In this document: one piece after another, positions 1 to 11,100 of the stretch | How positions within the stretch are numbered: the first letter of the stretch is position 1 | How the letters are laid out: each line of letters opens with the position of its first letter | Assembly: GCF_901709675.1 (NCBI RefSeq) | Contig: NC_051092.1 | Span: 7,879,491 to 7,943,490 of the forward strand | DNA: 64,000 bases | Origin: Syngnathus acus | Lineage: Eukaryota; Chordata; Actinopteri; Syngnathiformes; Syngnathidae | Direction of reading: 5' to 3' | Program-made: the position numbers and the translations under genes | Notes under the pieces: model-generated | Database searches by the model: none | What the model was told of the DNA's origin: nothing | Seen by the model: only the letters and a program-made list of their open reading frames with translations

Positions 1-480
1 ATTTAACATTAAAGCCACATTGCTTCAATACTAAACTAGAATCAAACGATATTAACTGGAATAAATTACAGTTAAGGTCTTGCTATGGTGACCTTGACCC
101 CCAATATCAACACACCCATCCAAAAAGGAAAGTTAACAAATCTACAATGGCCATAATTTACAAGTTTTATATGTCGCTTTATTTACCCCAACCTCACACC
201 GTTTATTACCGTGAAGCTTGATTGGGGGGTGGGGAGTGGGGCGTTTGTTTTTCTGAAAGTCAAGCCTACAAAACATTTTACTAGTCATTAATTCCTACCG
301 CACGCAAATACATGCAATTGATGAGAGAAGTTGTCTAATGAAGGCGTGGATAATTATGAAAAAAATTAATGCATTGTCTGACTGTTGTAGGCTGTAACGT
401 GCATATAAAGCCATGAATATGAAACTGACTATATGCAATGGAAAAATGCTTTAGTTGTCATAAGAAAAAATAATAAAAAA
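1..480. other. AT-rich sequence without recognisable gene
   Basis: No open frame with exon-like boundaries and no repeat I recognise. It lies just beyond a candidate minus-strand splice donor at 500-501, so it is probably first-intron sequence of a gene leaving the window on the left. Confidence 0.4.
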
Positions 481-1260
481 ATCAACGAGTGACAGTCTTA
501 CCTCCTACAAACTTCAGAGAGGACGCGCCGCGGAGAGCGTGTCCATTGTGGTGCTCATTCAAGCCCCCTAGAAGAGGTCCACCTGCGTTGGATCACATTG
601 CCTAGGAGCGAGACTGGGAACGGATTCGCCGTCACTGGGCAGACTGGTGAGATGCTTGTCGGCAGCTCTCGCACGGATTTAAAGCTAAAATAGAAATGAG
701 GTTTCTGCTAACGTTTCAATTGCACCCGCCCACTTTGCCATAGCGACCCTCCCTGTGGGAAACACGTTTTACTCGTAGTTTCGTCAACAACAAAAATGCG
801 CTCGTACCGTGACATGTCAAAATCCAAGACGTCATGCACTCCATCCCCATCTTCAGCCAGACGGGACTGATCCTTTCTCTCGCCACTTGTCTTTTAACTT
901 TCCAATTATTTCTATTATATTGTCGGCTTAAGATGAAATCCAATGCTAGCTTGTCCAACTTGCCATCCTCAGCATTATTTTATTTTGCCGGTGACTTCAA
1001 CCTTCGAAGGCAATTCCTCTTTCCTTTAAACGCCGTTCTTCTGTTTATAAGACAGAGTTGCACAAACGTAAACACGAGTGTCGAAACGGGTCAATTGAAG
1101 CTGCAGGGGATCAGAGGAGGATGGGAGCGCTTGAGAGCTGCTGAATGACAACAAACCTGCTCCTTTGTCCGGGAAATGCGTCACACCGAAAGCGTATAGA
1201 GCGCGTGCTTGAATCGTGAAACCATAATTGTTCGGAGGGGTGCGGCTAAAGGTCATTTAA
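480..1260. promoter_or_regulatory. CpG-richer stretch, candidate promoter with minus-strand untranslated exon
   Basis: CpG is visibly more frequent than in the surrounding AT-rich DNA, especially at 520-720. On the minus strand a strong donor (GGAG then GTAAGAC) ends a putative exon at 502. A polypyrimidine run ending in TAG near 678-690 could alternatively be its acceptor. None of the three minus-strand frames stays open through 502-680, so if this is an exon it is mostly 5' untranslated. A short plus-strand open frame at 834-1148 and minus-strand ones at 716-958 and 1026-1256 show no recognisable domain. The gene it would serve lies outside the window. In mammals ACCS neighbours EXT2, but I cannot test that here. 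Confidence 0.35.
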
Positions 1261-1395
1261 ATGGTCTTCTCTGCGTTTATACAAGAAATAATTAATTTGG
1301 ATGAATGTTCTAGCTATACAAGGAGATAAAAACAGGTAAATCGTTTATTCATCACAGAGAGGATACTACAGCGGTGCAGGGTAACGCATCAAGAC

Positions 1396-1433
<38 letters not shown>

Positions 1434-1900
1434 ATCACAAAAGACGTTTTCTACAACTACTGTTAAAAAACACATTTTTAAGTGACGTGTCTCGGGTTTG
1501 AGTTTGTTATAATTTGCGTTAATCTGTACAGATTTAGAGTTTCTCAGTTCTTTTCTGTTACACCACCCAGAAAGAAGAAAATATTTAAATATATGTAATT
1601 ATAAAATATTCCACCCGTCCTCCTCAGTGACTATTAGTAAAAAAAACACTTCTGCATGACATTGAATCCTAATTAACATGTTCCCTGGGGTCACGGGCGC
1701 CCCATCCTTGACTATATAAACACTGGATTACCACGAGACCCCCCCCCCCCCCCCCCCCACACACACACACATACAGATGTATGACAAAAATGCCAATCTA
1801 AACAAAAACTACTTTTTCATCGTTTCTGTCAGAATAAATACAAGTATTGTATCTCAATACAATAATTTACCCCTGATAGAAAAAAAGGGGGGAGGCGCTC
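1260..1900. other. Intergenic spacer with simple repeats
   Basis: Contains an (AAT)n run at about 1399-1431 and a run of about 20 C at 1739-1758 that continues into a short (AC)n run. No exon-like stretch seen. Confidence 0.5.
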
Positions 1901-2230
1901 TTATTTCTATTACAGTGTGGTAGCGTCATCTTGCGGAATAATATCTACATTACAGTTCAATTAAACCACGTACTGGAATAGAGGGCGCTACAGCAGCACA
2001 GGACCGGTCTAGCCTGTTGGCTCGAATGCGTTTGCGCCGTACTATGTTAGACCGGGACAGTTATCCCGGAATAAGATAGCAGGCATGTACAGTTGCCCCG
2101 GATATAGTTTTCCCTTAGTTGCGGCGTCCCCATTTGACAAGCCTGTATTAGATCGTAGATGTCTCGCTTTAGGAGAAGAAGTATTTCGAGGACGTGCACT
2201 TTTGATATACGGTGAGCGAAGCAAGTGGGT
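1900..2230 (+). promoter_or_regulatory. accs: Candidate accs promoter and untranslated first exon
   Basis: A locally CpG-rich block ends in a good plus-strand donor (ACG then GTGAGCG) at 2211/2212. The accs coding exon at 3718 is preceded by an acceptor ending at 3695 and only 22 bases of leader, so an upstream untranslated exon is required, and this is the best candidate. That assignment is inference from splice signals and base composition. The minus-strand open frame at 2042-2245 has no recognisable content. Confidence 0.3.
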
Positions 2231-3695
2231 AAATGTGCAATGCATTATTTAATTTAGATAGTCAGTTTTAGTTTGCACGTCATGAAAATCCTGAAAATGT
2301 TAAAATGCATTTCTATGTCCTTAAAATGGTTGTAAAATAGATTTCCGTGAAAGTTTCAAGTTATTGAAATTTTGCATGGATAATACTTCAAATATATAAA
2401 ATTGAGTTTAAATAAATGATTTAAACAATAAAATACGTCTAATACCAGTTTTTTAAAGTGATTTTGTCTTCCTTAACTACAAATTTGAAAAACGTTTACC
2501 GAGTCTGTTACTGCGTGCATTTCGAAGTCATGATTTAAATCTGCCTACGTCATCTTTCGTTGTGAGGCAAGATAATAAACGGCAACACAGTGAAACACGA
2601 TAAACAGCGTCACTCAAGTCACTCAAAATAAGATCATGACTTTGGCTCACCGAGTGATAAATTACGAGAGACATTCATCGGCGGATACACGCCTCCCTAG
2701 TACATATATCTTATTTTATACCAAGTAAAGCGAACGTTTGTGCATGATACACTGTCCGACTCTGGGACGCTCATTGCACATTGCTTCAAAAGGCACATAT
2801 GATAATTTTCTTCAACCCGAACTTTTATTTCGGTTATTCTCTACCTGCTGCTAATGTCGAAGGGATTGCCAATAATAATAATAATAATAATAGTAATAAT
2901 AATAATAGTAATAATAATAATAACAAATAGAACTTTGGTAAATGTATAGTACATTATAAAATAATAAAGGCTAATGGGAATTAAAATTCATCGAGAAGTT
3001 CAAACGATTTAATCCAAAAAATAAGTGGTTAGCCCCATTCACTTGGATCAGTAGTGTCAGGACTTTTTCTTCCCAGGTCAACGTACAAAATAAATCAAAG
3101 GAGGCTTAGAAACACCCCTGGACTGAATAACAACAGATTCACATCGCCATACTTAAAACCATAACAGAACTTTGCTGTACGAAGCTTGCCTTGGCATCAC
3201 ATCCTTATCGAATGATGTGTGAGTGTTTCAAAACCAGGGTGGGAGAAATGAGAAGGAACCTTTCTCCTACCTTAATTGCCACCCAGGATAAAAATGAAGC
3301 AGGCAAATGACACTGACCATGCAGCAGGTTGCTAATAAATGCATGGTAATGGTTTGGATACACGTGATTTAAACCATGCAAACCTTTTGGACCCGCCCTG
3401 GCCCTTTGAAAGAATACTAATAATTGAGAATCAATCGTGCAAATTCAAACCAACTTTAACCCTACTTGCAGCTCAACATGCGTGAAATAAGTACTTAGTG
3501 TATTTGCAAACAAAGTGCCGTGGAGCTTGAGTAAAGTGTTTGGAAAAGTCATTTCTGAAACGAAATAACTGTGGCTAAAAAAGTGCATGAACCTCATAAA
3601 TTAAAGACACAAGTTGGGATATAAAATCTTTCCTTGAATCCTAGATCAACATGTGATGACAAAGTTTAGACCTCTGATTCTTCACTATGTTGCAG
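2230..3695 (+). other. Putative first intron of accs
   Basis: AT-rich with an interrupted (AAT)n array at about 2871-2933. It ends in an acceptor (TATGTTGCAG) at 3695. No other exon-like segment recognised. Confidence 0.35.
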
Positions 3696-3717
3696 ATAAT
3701 CTCCAGCGAGCGGAAGG

Positions 3718-5141
3718 ATGGACCCTCGTTGCAAGAGGCACGAGCGGGGCAGCAACTGGACCGACCAAGAGATTGTGGAGCTGCTGCAGCTGTGGTCAGA
3801 CGAGTCCATTCAGATAGAACTGGAAAGCTCATTGCGCAACCAGCGTGTGTTTGACCGCATCGCACTCATTCTGCGTGAAAAGGGCATGTACCGCACAGGT
3901 GATCAGTGCAGAGAGAAGATTAAAAAAATGAAGTTGGAGTATCGTCGTATTAAGGAGAACCACAAACTGAGATCTTGGAAATTCTACGACGTGATGGATC
4001 GGGTCTTGGCAAACCGACCGGCTATCACATACTCCACTCAGGGTGGAACATTTGTTGCACAGCAATTTTTTCAGAGTCCAGATGGAAGTGACTCATTTTT
4101 ACAGGGGAATTCTTCACTAGGCTCTTTTGGTCCAACTTCTTCGGGTGGGTTTCTGTTTGGTCAGCCCCCTAAAACTCAAAATCCACTGGATGTCAAATGT
4201 GAGGGAGTGAAAGAAATTCTCTCAAACGCTCATGTAGCACGACCAGATCTGTGTTACAGATCAGGAGATGAACAGGAAACAGATGGACAATCTTTTCTTG
4301 GAACAGAGGATACACTCGGTCAAGGAGACAATTCTGCTCATTCAAGAATTTCCCCCTCAGGTTGTTGATTTTTAAAAAAATGTTTTTTTTTAAATTAACA
4401 GTATTTTTGCTACAGATATTGCATCACAACATTACTGCTACTTGCAAAATTTTGTCCATCCATCCATCCATCCATCCATCCATCCATCCATCCATCCATC
4501 CATCCATCCATCCATCCATCCATCCATCCATCCATCCATCAATTAATTAATTACATGAACGGCTTATCCTCATGAGGGTCGCAGGCGTGCTGGAGCCTAT
4601 CCCAGCTGAGTTAGGGCAGTAGGCAGGGGACACTCTGAACTGGTTACCAGCCAATCGCAGGACACATAGAGAAACAAACATTCACACTCACACCTATGGG
4701 CAATTTGGAATGCTCAGTCGGCTTACCATGCATGCCTTTGGAATGTGGGAGGAAACCGGAGTACCCGGAGAAAACCCACGCAGGCACGGGGAGAACATGC
4801 AAACTTCACACAGGAAGGCCGGAGCTGCAATCAAATCCTGCACTCATGAACTGTGAGGCGGATGTACTAACAAGTGCTTCCCCGTGGATTAGGGGATATT
4901 GCTAATATTTGCTAACCGTGGATCTATGAAGCCCTTTGAGACTCTAAGGCCTGTACAAATAAACTGGACAGTTCAACAGGTGTAAATGAGTAAATACACT
5001 TACCAGATATACCAACTTCCAGACTGATTATGTTCTTCATAATGTGTCCCATGATTGGTTGGTGACCAGGCCCAGGGTGTATGTCTCCTCTCCCCCAAAG
5101 ATAGTCTGCCGCACGCACGCACGCACGCACGCACGCACACA

Positions 5142-5177
<36 letters not shown>

Positions 5178-8100
5178 CACACACACAGAGTTTTATTATT
5201 TTGTATAGAGGCATGTCTCTAAGCAATCACGTCATCTCATGCTTTTCTCACATCCGCAGATTCAGCTGACCTGAACGTTGATGCGTCTGCTTCCCATTTA
5301 GGCACTGTTCCCGTGCCACATGACGCATCTAGGGAGGGCCTCCGTCCCCTGGCTGCCTTAAAACAGAGGAGACGTCGTAAGGCAAAGGCAGGGAAAAGCA
5401 CGTGTGGCCACGGAAATGGAAAGTGTTGCAGCCAGGGGCCTCTCAACAAAGCTCTTGCCAGCGTCCTCATGTGGCAGCGGTGTGCTGAAGATCGCCTCCT
5501 CTCCTGGGAGGAAGCACGACTAGAGAAGGAGTTGCAAGCTGATGAGCGCAGACAGCAGCAAGAAGAGAGAAGAATGGAAAAGGAGCACCAGCATGAGCTG
5601 CACCTTTTCAGCATGCTTACGGGGGCGTTAACTGCCATTAGACAGGGTGCTGTGACCACAGAAACAGCACCCACTAACATCCCCGTTCCTCCGCTAGATC
5701 ATCCGTCACCTGTACTGGCGACATCAACTGCTTCCTGTGCGCCATCTCAACCATATACACAGACTCCCTCTGCACACTCTGTTTCCACTAAGGGGACAAT
5801 AAAGCCGGAGCCACACCCATCAGGCAGGGCCTGCACAACAGCCGAGAGTACTTTTGCAACTCCGAGAGGTGTCAAGTCTCCTGAGGCCAGCGTGTATCTG
5901 TCCAATCGTGGGAACAGTATTCGACAGCATCAAGGCATCCTCCAGGAAGGCTTTGCTCAATATAGAGGAAACAAATATGACATTGACAACCCTAATGTGA
6001 GTCAGCAGATAGGTTTTGTAAATGCTAAAGTGGCTACAGGTATGTCTCTGTGCCCCATGTTGCAGGGTGTCATCAATATGGGAACAAGCGAGAACAAGCT
6101 CTGCTATGATCTTCTTCATAAAAGGGTAATATGTGCTTTATTTTCATACATCAATACAAGACAGGAATACGATTTCACTTTCATTTTCATTGCAGTTGAC
6201 CCAATCTGACATGCTACATGTTGACCCAGCACTGTTACAGTATGGTGATTGGAAGGGACATGCATTGTAAGTGATTTGATTTCATTTAGATTTAAAAAGG
6301 AACATTTCCAATTATTCTGTTTCAATGTTGTGTTTCAGCCTGAGAGAAGTGGTCGCAGAGTTTCTAACTCACTACTGCTGTTCTCCAAAGCTATTGAAAG
6401 CTGAAAATGTGAGTGGAAGTTATGGATCTCAAAATTTAATGGTCACTATTTAAATGCAATTTTTTTTGCCATTTGTCACAGTTAATGTATTTATTTAGCA
6501 TTTCAATTGAGCAAGAGCATTCTTCAGCGGTCTCACATAAACAGAGTGCAAATTTGTCATAGCAAGGTTACAGTTTCATTGTTATAACGTCAACATGGTA
6601 TGTCAAGTTTCAATCGCTAAATAATTGAATTCAATGATTATAAACAGCAATCGCATTGGAACTAGCATTTTGAAGAGGAAGAAAAAATAACAGCATATAG
6701 ATACACATTGTGCAGAAGACATACAGTGCATCCAGAAAGTATTCACAGCGCTTTACTTTTTCCACATTTTGTGTTATAGCATCATTCTGAATGAATTCTT
6801 ATTTTTCTTAAAATTTGACACACAACAACCCATAAAAACAATGTAAAAAAAGTTGTACTTGAATTTTTTTTTAAATTTATTAATAATAAAAAAATGCACC
6901 CTTAAATGCTTGGTTAAAAACAACACAATTTGGGTTAAAAATTGGAGCGACCCCGGAAGTTGGGTCAAATGTTGCACAAAAACCCCCAATTTCTTTGTAC
7001 AATAAAACCCAGCAACCCAAAGTATGGTCAAACTGACTACCTTAAACCATAACATCAACTGTTTCCTCTAAATATGACAGCGTAAATGAGAAGTATTTGC
7101 TTTATTGAAGAAGAATGAATCTAGTGCATGTGACCAAAAATTAATGAGGGAATTGTTTTTGTGTAATTTTTAATGAAAGGAATCACCCCCTACTGGCTTT
7201 GCAGGCTTTAGGCGATTCTCCAACTAATTTAAACTAAAAACAAGGCTGCACTCATTGTCGTACAGCTGATGTTGCCAAATCAGTTAATTTGAATTACTTG
7301 ATTAGCCAAATCGCCATTTAATTAAGAAGTTAAGTGTGCACGTGTGCATCGTCAGGCTTTCCTATGTGCCAACAAGGTTCTTTGCGGCTGTGAAATAACA
7401 CTGTCCATTTGTGTACTTGGTCAGGTTGTGGTGATGAATGGATGTAGTGCTCTCTTTTCGTGCATTGCAGCAGTCATTTGTGACCCAAAAGGTAGGTCCC
7501 CAAACCCAGTTTGTAAAAGTAAAATTTAGCAAGGACAGGGGTGGTTGGTGCTGAAGCCTATCCCAGCTGACATCTGGCAAAAGGCAGACTTCACTCTGAA
7601 CTGGTCGCCAGCCAGTCGCAGTGCACATGTAGAGACAAACTTGTTTAGTTCCTCTTTAAGCACAATACATATTTCATTTTATTAGTGAATGTTTCCTCAT
7701 TCTATGTTCCAAATTCTATTGCCTTTCAAATAACTCTATTTTTCTTGTTTTTGTTATAGATGCCATTCTAATTCCAAGCCCTTTCTACGGTGTTATTACT
7801 GAGGACCTGCAGTTGTACAGTGACGTCAAGTTGTTTCATGTCCCACTCCAATGTGAGGTAGAAGCCTTCGTCTTGTATTTATTTTTCGCTTCTTAAACAG
7901 TAGACGCTTGAACGATTGTACCTTTTCTGAGAATTTCCTTTCCTCGAGGCCACCAGTTGTTCAATTTTTTCTTTTTGAGTGAGATCTGCTTTTTCGCTGG
8001 TTGTTCCTTTCTTCTTCATTGCAATTATGTGGGCACATCAATTATTCACAAATTGTGCCTCTTCACAGTCAGGCTCTGTCCTTGTCCCTACACATGTGAG

Positions 8101-11100
8101 GTTTCTGTACTGCCTTGATTATATACATTTCAGCTGCACTCTTTGTCATGTTGTATTTACCGTATTTTCCGCACTATAAGGCGCACCTAAAAACCTCCAA
8201 TTTTCTCAAAAGCCGACAGTGCGCCTTATAATCAGGTGCGTCTTATATATGGACCAATATTGAGCCACTACAGCAGGCGTGTCCAAAGTCTGGCCCGCGG
8301 GCCAAATGTATATATCTTATATATGGACAAAGTTTTAAAATGGGCCATTCATTGAAGGTGCGCATTATAATCCGGTGCGCCTTATAGTGCGGAAAATACG
8401 GTACTACTAGATACTTAAGTTAATGTTATACAGCTGGCTATCAGTGGACGTTTAGACCTTCCTTGTCTTTTGCAAATATTTATAGGATGGTAATAATGAT
8501 GGTCGACATTTTCATCTCACCGTGAGCAAACTGGAGGAAGCTGTAAAAAGGGCGAAGCAAGAGGTAATCCATGCATGTCTTTGTTTCACATTTAATATTT
8601 TAATAAAGTGCTAACCCATCTAAAGCAGATTCTGGAAACCTTGCATCCTGTTTCACTGACGGATAACTGTTGCATTTCAAATAGGGGGTTATCATTCGGG
8701 CTATTATACTAATGAACCCGCACAATCCTCTTGCTGAGATCTACACCCCAAAGGAGATGCTTTCCTTCTTGGAATTTGCTAAAAGGTAGGGTCTGCTCCT
8801 CAGTTACCACATGCTGTGGTAAAGCAAAACATTTAACAGAAGATAACATACAGTGGCTCTAAAAAGTCTCTAAAAAGTTTACTGCCGGGTTTTTAAAGTG
8901 TACCGTCGGAGTTCCCACATTGAAGTCTTGATGGGTAAAGGGAGCAATATTGTACAGTTTGATAAATATTTGGCGTTCCAATTTTCTTGTCTAGTCTTGT
9001 ATTGGCCAATCCCCTGTTTTATTTTAATGCACGGCACCATGTTGGGAATAGATGACATTGAGACGTTGGATATATTTATTTATTTATCTATTCATTTATT
9101 TATTTCGTTATTTACCTTGCATCAGTAATGATGCTGGAAAGTTGCGAGAATAACTCAGATGCCGTGTTGAATTGAGGAGGCGGCCAAGCCAAGACAGTTG
9201 TGAATGCCTTTGCATAACGGCTCTCCTTCAGCTCCCTTCTTCCAAGCAAGTATGGGTGCTTCCAGGATGCCTCAACAAATAAATTCAGCAAGCATTATTA
9301 GCTTGCTTTGTGTAACCAGAATTTTTGTTGTTGTTGATAAACCGTATATATTTCTCCCTAATTCTGAGCTACGTAGGTACACTTTAAGAATCAGGATATT
9401 GTCAAGTGCAACAATATGATCAGGAAGGCCCTTAATGTTTTGTTGTTTTGTAAATGCGATTGCCAGCGCAATAGTCGCCGTATATCTTCCCAGTTAGTCA
9501 GCTGCTGTATACATAAATCACTTTTTTTTAATTATGTATTATGCTTTAACTGTATGCCATGTTGTCTTTGTTGTCAATCGTCATACCTTTTGCACTACAT
9601 ATGGTATGTCGAGCTGACTATTCAGTATCTGTCTCCTGCTTTAGAAATGAGATCCATGCCATCATAGATGAAGTGTACATGCTGACAGTGTTTGATGAGT
9701 CAGTAACATTTCACAGTGTCCTCAGTCTGGAAAGGTACAGTGTTGTTAACCTATCCTCTTTATTATTACTCATGTATACCCTTTATCATGATAATTATGG
9801 ATGGAGATTGCCTCTTAAGTGCTAATGATGTGCCCTTATTTCAGTTTGCCCGACCCACAGAGGACACATATAATGTGGGGGCTGAGCAAGGTACGTGCTG
9901 GTGCTGCACCACATTATGTGGAGGACTTTTTTTTTTTTTATGACTCCTGACAGAACTGTAAATTCTCTGCTTTTCCTCGCAAAAGATTTTCAGTCAGAGC
10001 CATTTCGCTTCTTGACTTCATCTTGCCCTTTCCAGGACTTTGCAATGGCTGGAAACAGATTAGGGACTCTTTATACTGAGAATCAAGACATTGTGGAGGC
10101 TTTGGCCCAATTGGGCTCATTCCATGGTATATCTGGGATAACTCAGCACCAGGTTGCACAACTTCTTCAGGACAGAGGTATGGTTATGTGACTTGGAGAA
10201 AACATGCTATTGTAGTTTTGACCTCAATGTTGTTTGTTACATCGAAAGATTATCCTATATTGTGGAAAACTTGTTAGTTTTGCGTGACCTACCAGGAGAC
10301 ATTAAAAAATGGTCAGTTGTTTAGTCAGGGAATGCAAGTATGTCACAGACATGTCATTGATTGTTTGTTGCCTTTTTCAAACCTTAGATAAGGTTTAGAT
10401 GGATTGTTTTAGGACAAAATGCACACTCATTATTTATTAGAACAAAGCACCGATTAGAAGAAATATGCATTTACATTTTAAATACATTGGTTTTATCCTT
10501 TTTGTCACAAAGCACATGATCGCAGGTTTGATAGATGATGACAAAGGTGTCTCGGGTCACATTTCAAGTCTGTCATCGGCAATCAGATGTCAATGCATTT
10601 GAAATTTAAATTTGCACTTATACAGCGGAAACCAGCTTTTCCCAATCCAAGCAGTCACTTTATTGGGTTATTCTTTCTTTGTTAAACCTGCATGTAGATC
10701 AGCTGGCATAGTTGAAATTTAGCTTTAACCTGTGTCCCTCTCCTACTTCAGCTCATGCTGCAAATCATCCTGAACAATTTGTAACACAATGTAAACTAGT
10801 GCTGGGAAGCTAATGATGCCTCTCCCTGTCATGGTGTGGATTGGATAAGCAAGGAGTTTTTGCTAATGATGCCTCTCACTGTCATGGTGTAGATTGGATA
10901 AGCAAGGAGTTTTTGCCTGAGAACCGACGCAGATTGAAAGCTGCTCACTGCTACCTGACAAATGAGTTGCAGAAAATGGATATTCACTACCTGGACAGGC
11001 CTGCTGCTTTGTATGTCTGGGCTGACTTCAGGAAGGTAACTTGAATAAGGTCACATTGTAATGCTGTGGTTGCTGGGGTTGATAATCAAATGCTAATTTG

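Noticed and set aside
834-1148. 104-codon plus-strand open frame in the CpG-rich block
   Set aside because: No domain, no splice context; likely chance in promoter or untranslated sequence.
4455-4540. Regular short repeats resembling an array
   Set aside because: A pure (CATC)n tetranucleotide with no spacers, in an animal genome; it is the tail of a SINE-like element, not CRISPR.
4924-5226. Cys/Arg/Ala-rich minus-strand open frames
   Set aside because: Translation of the (GCAC)n microsatellite.
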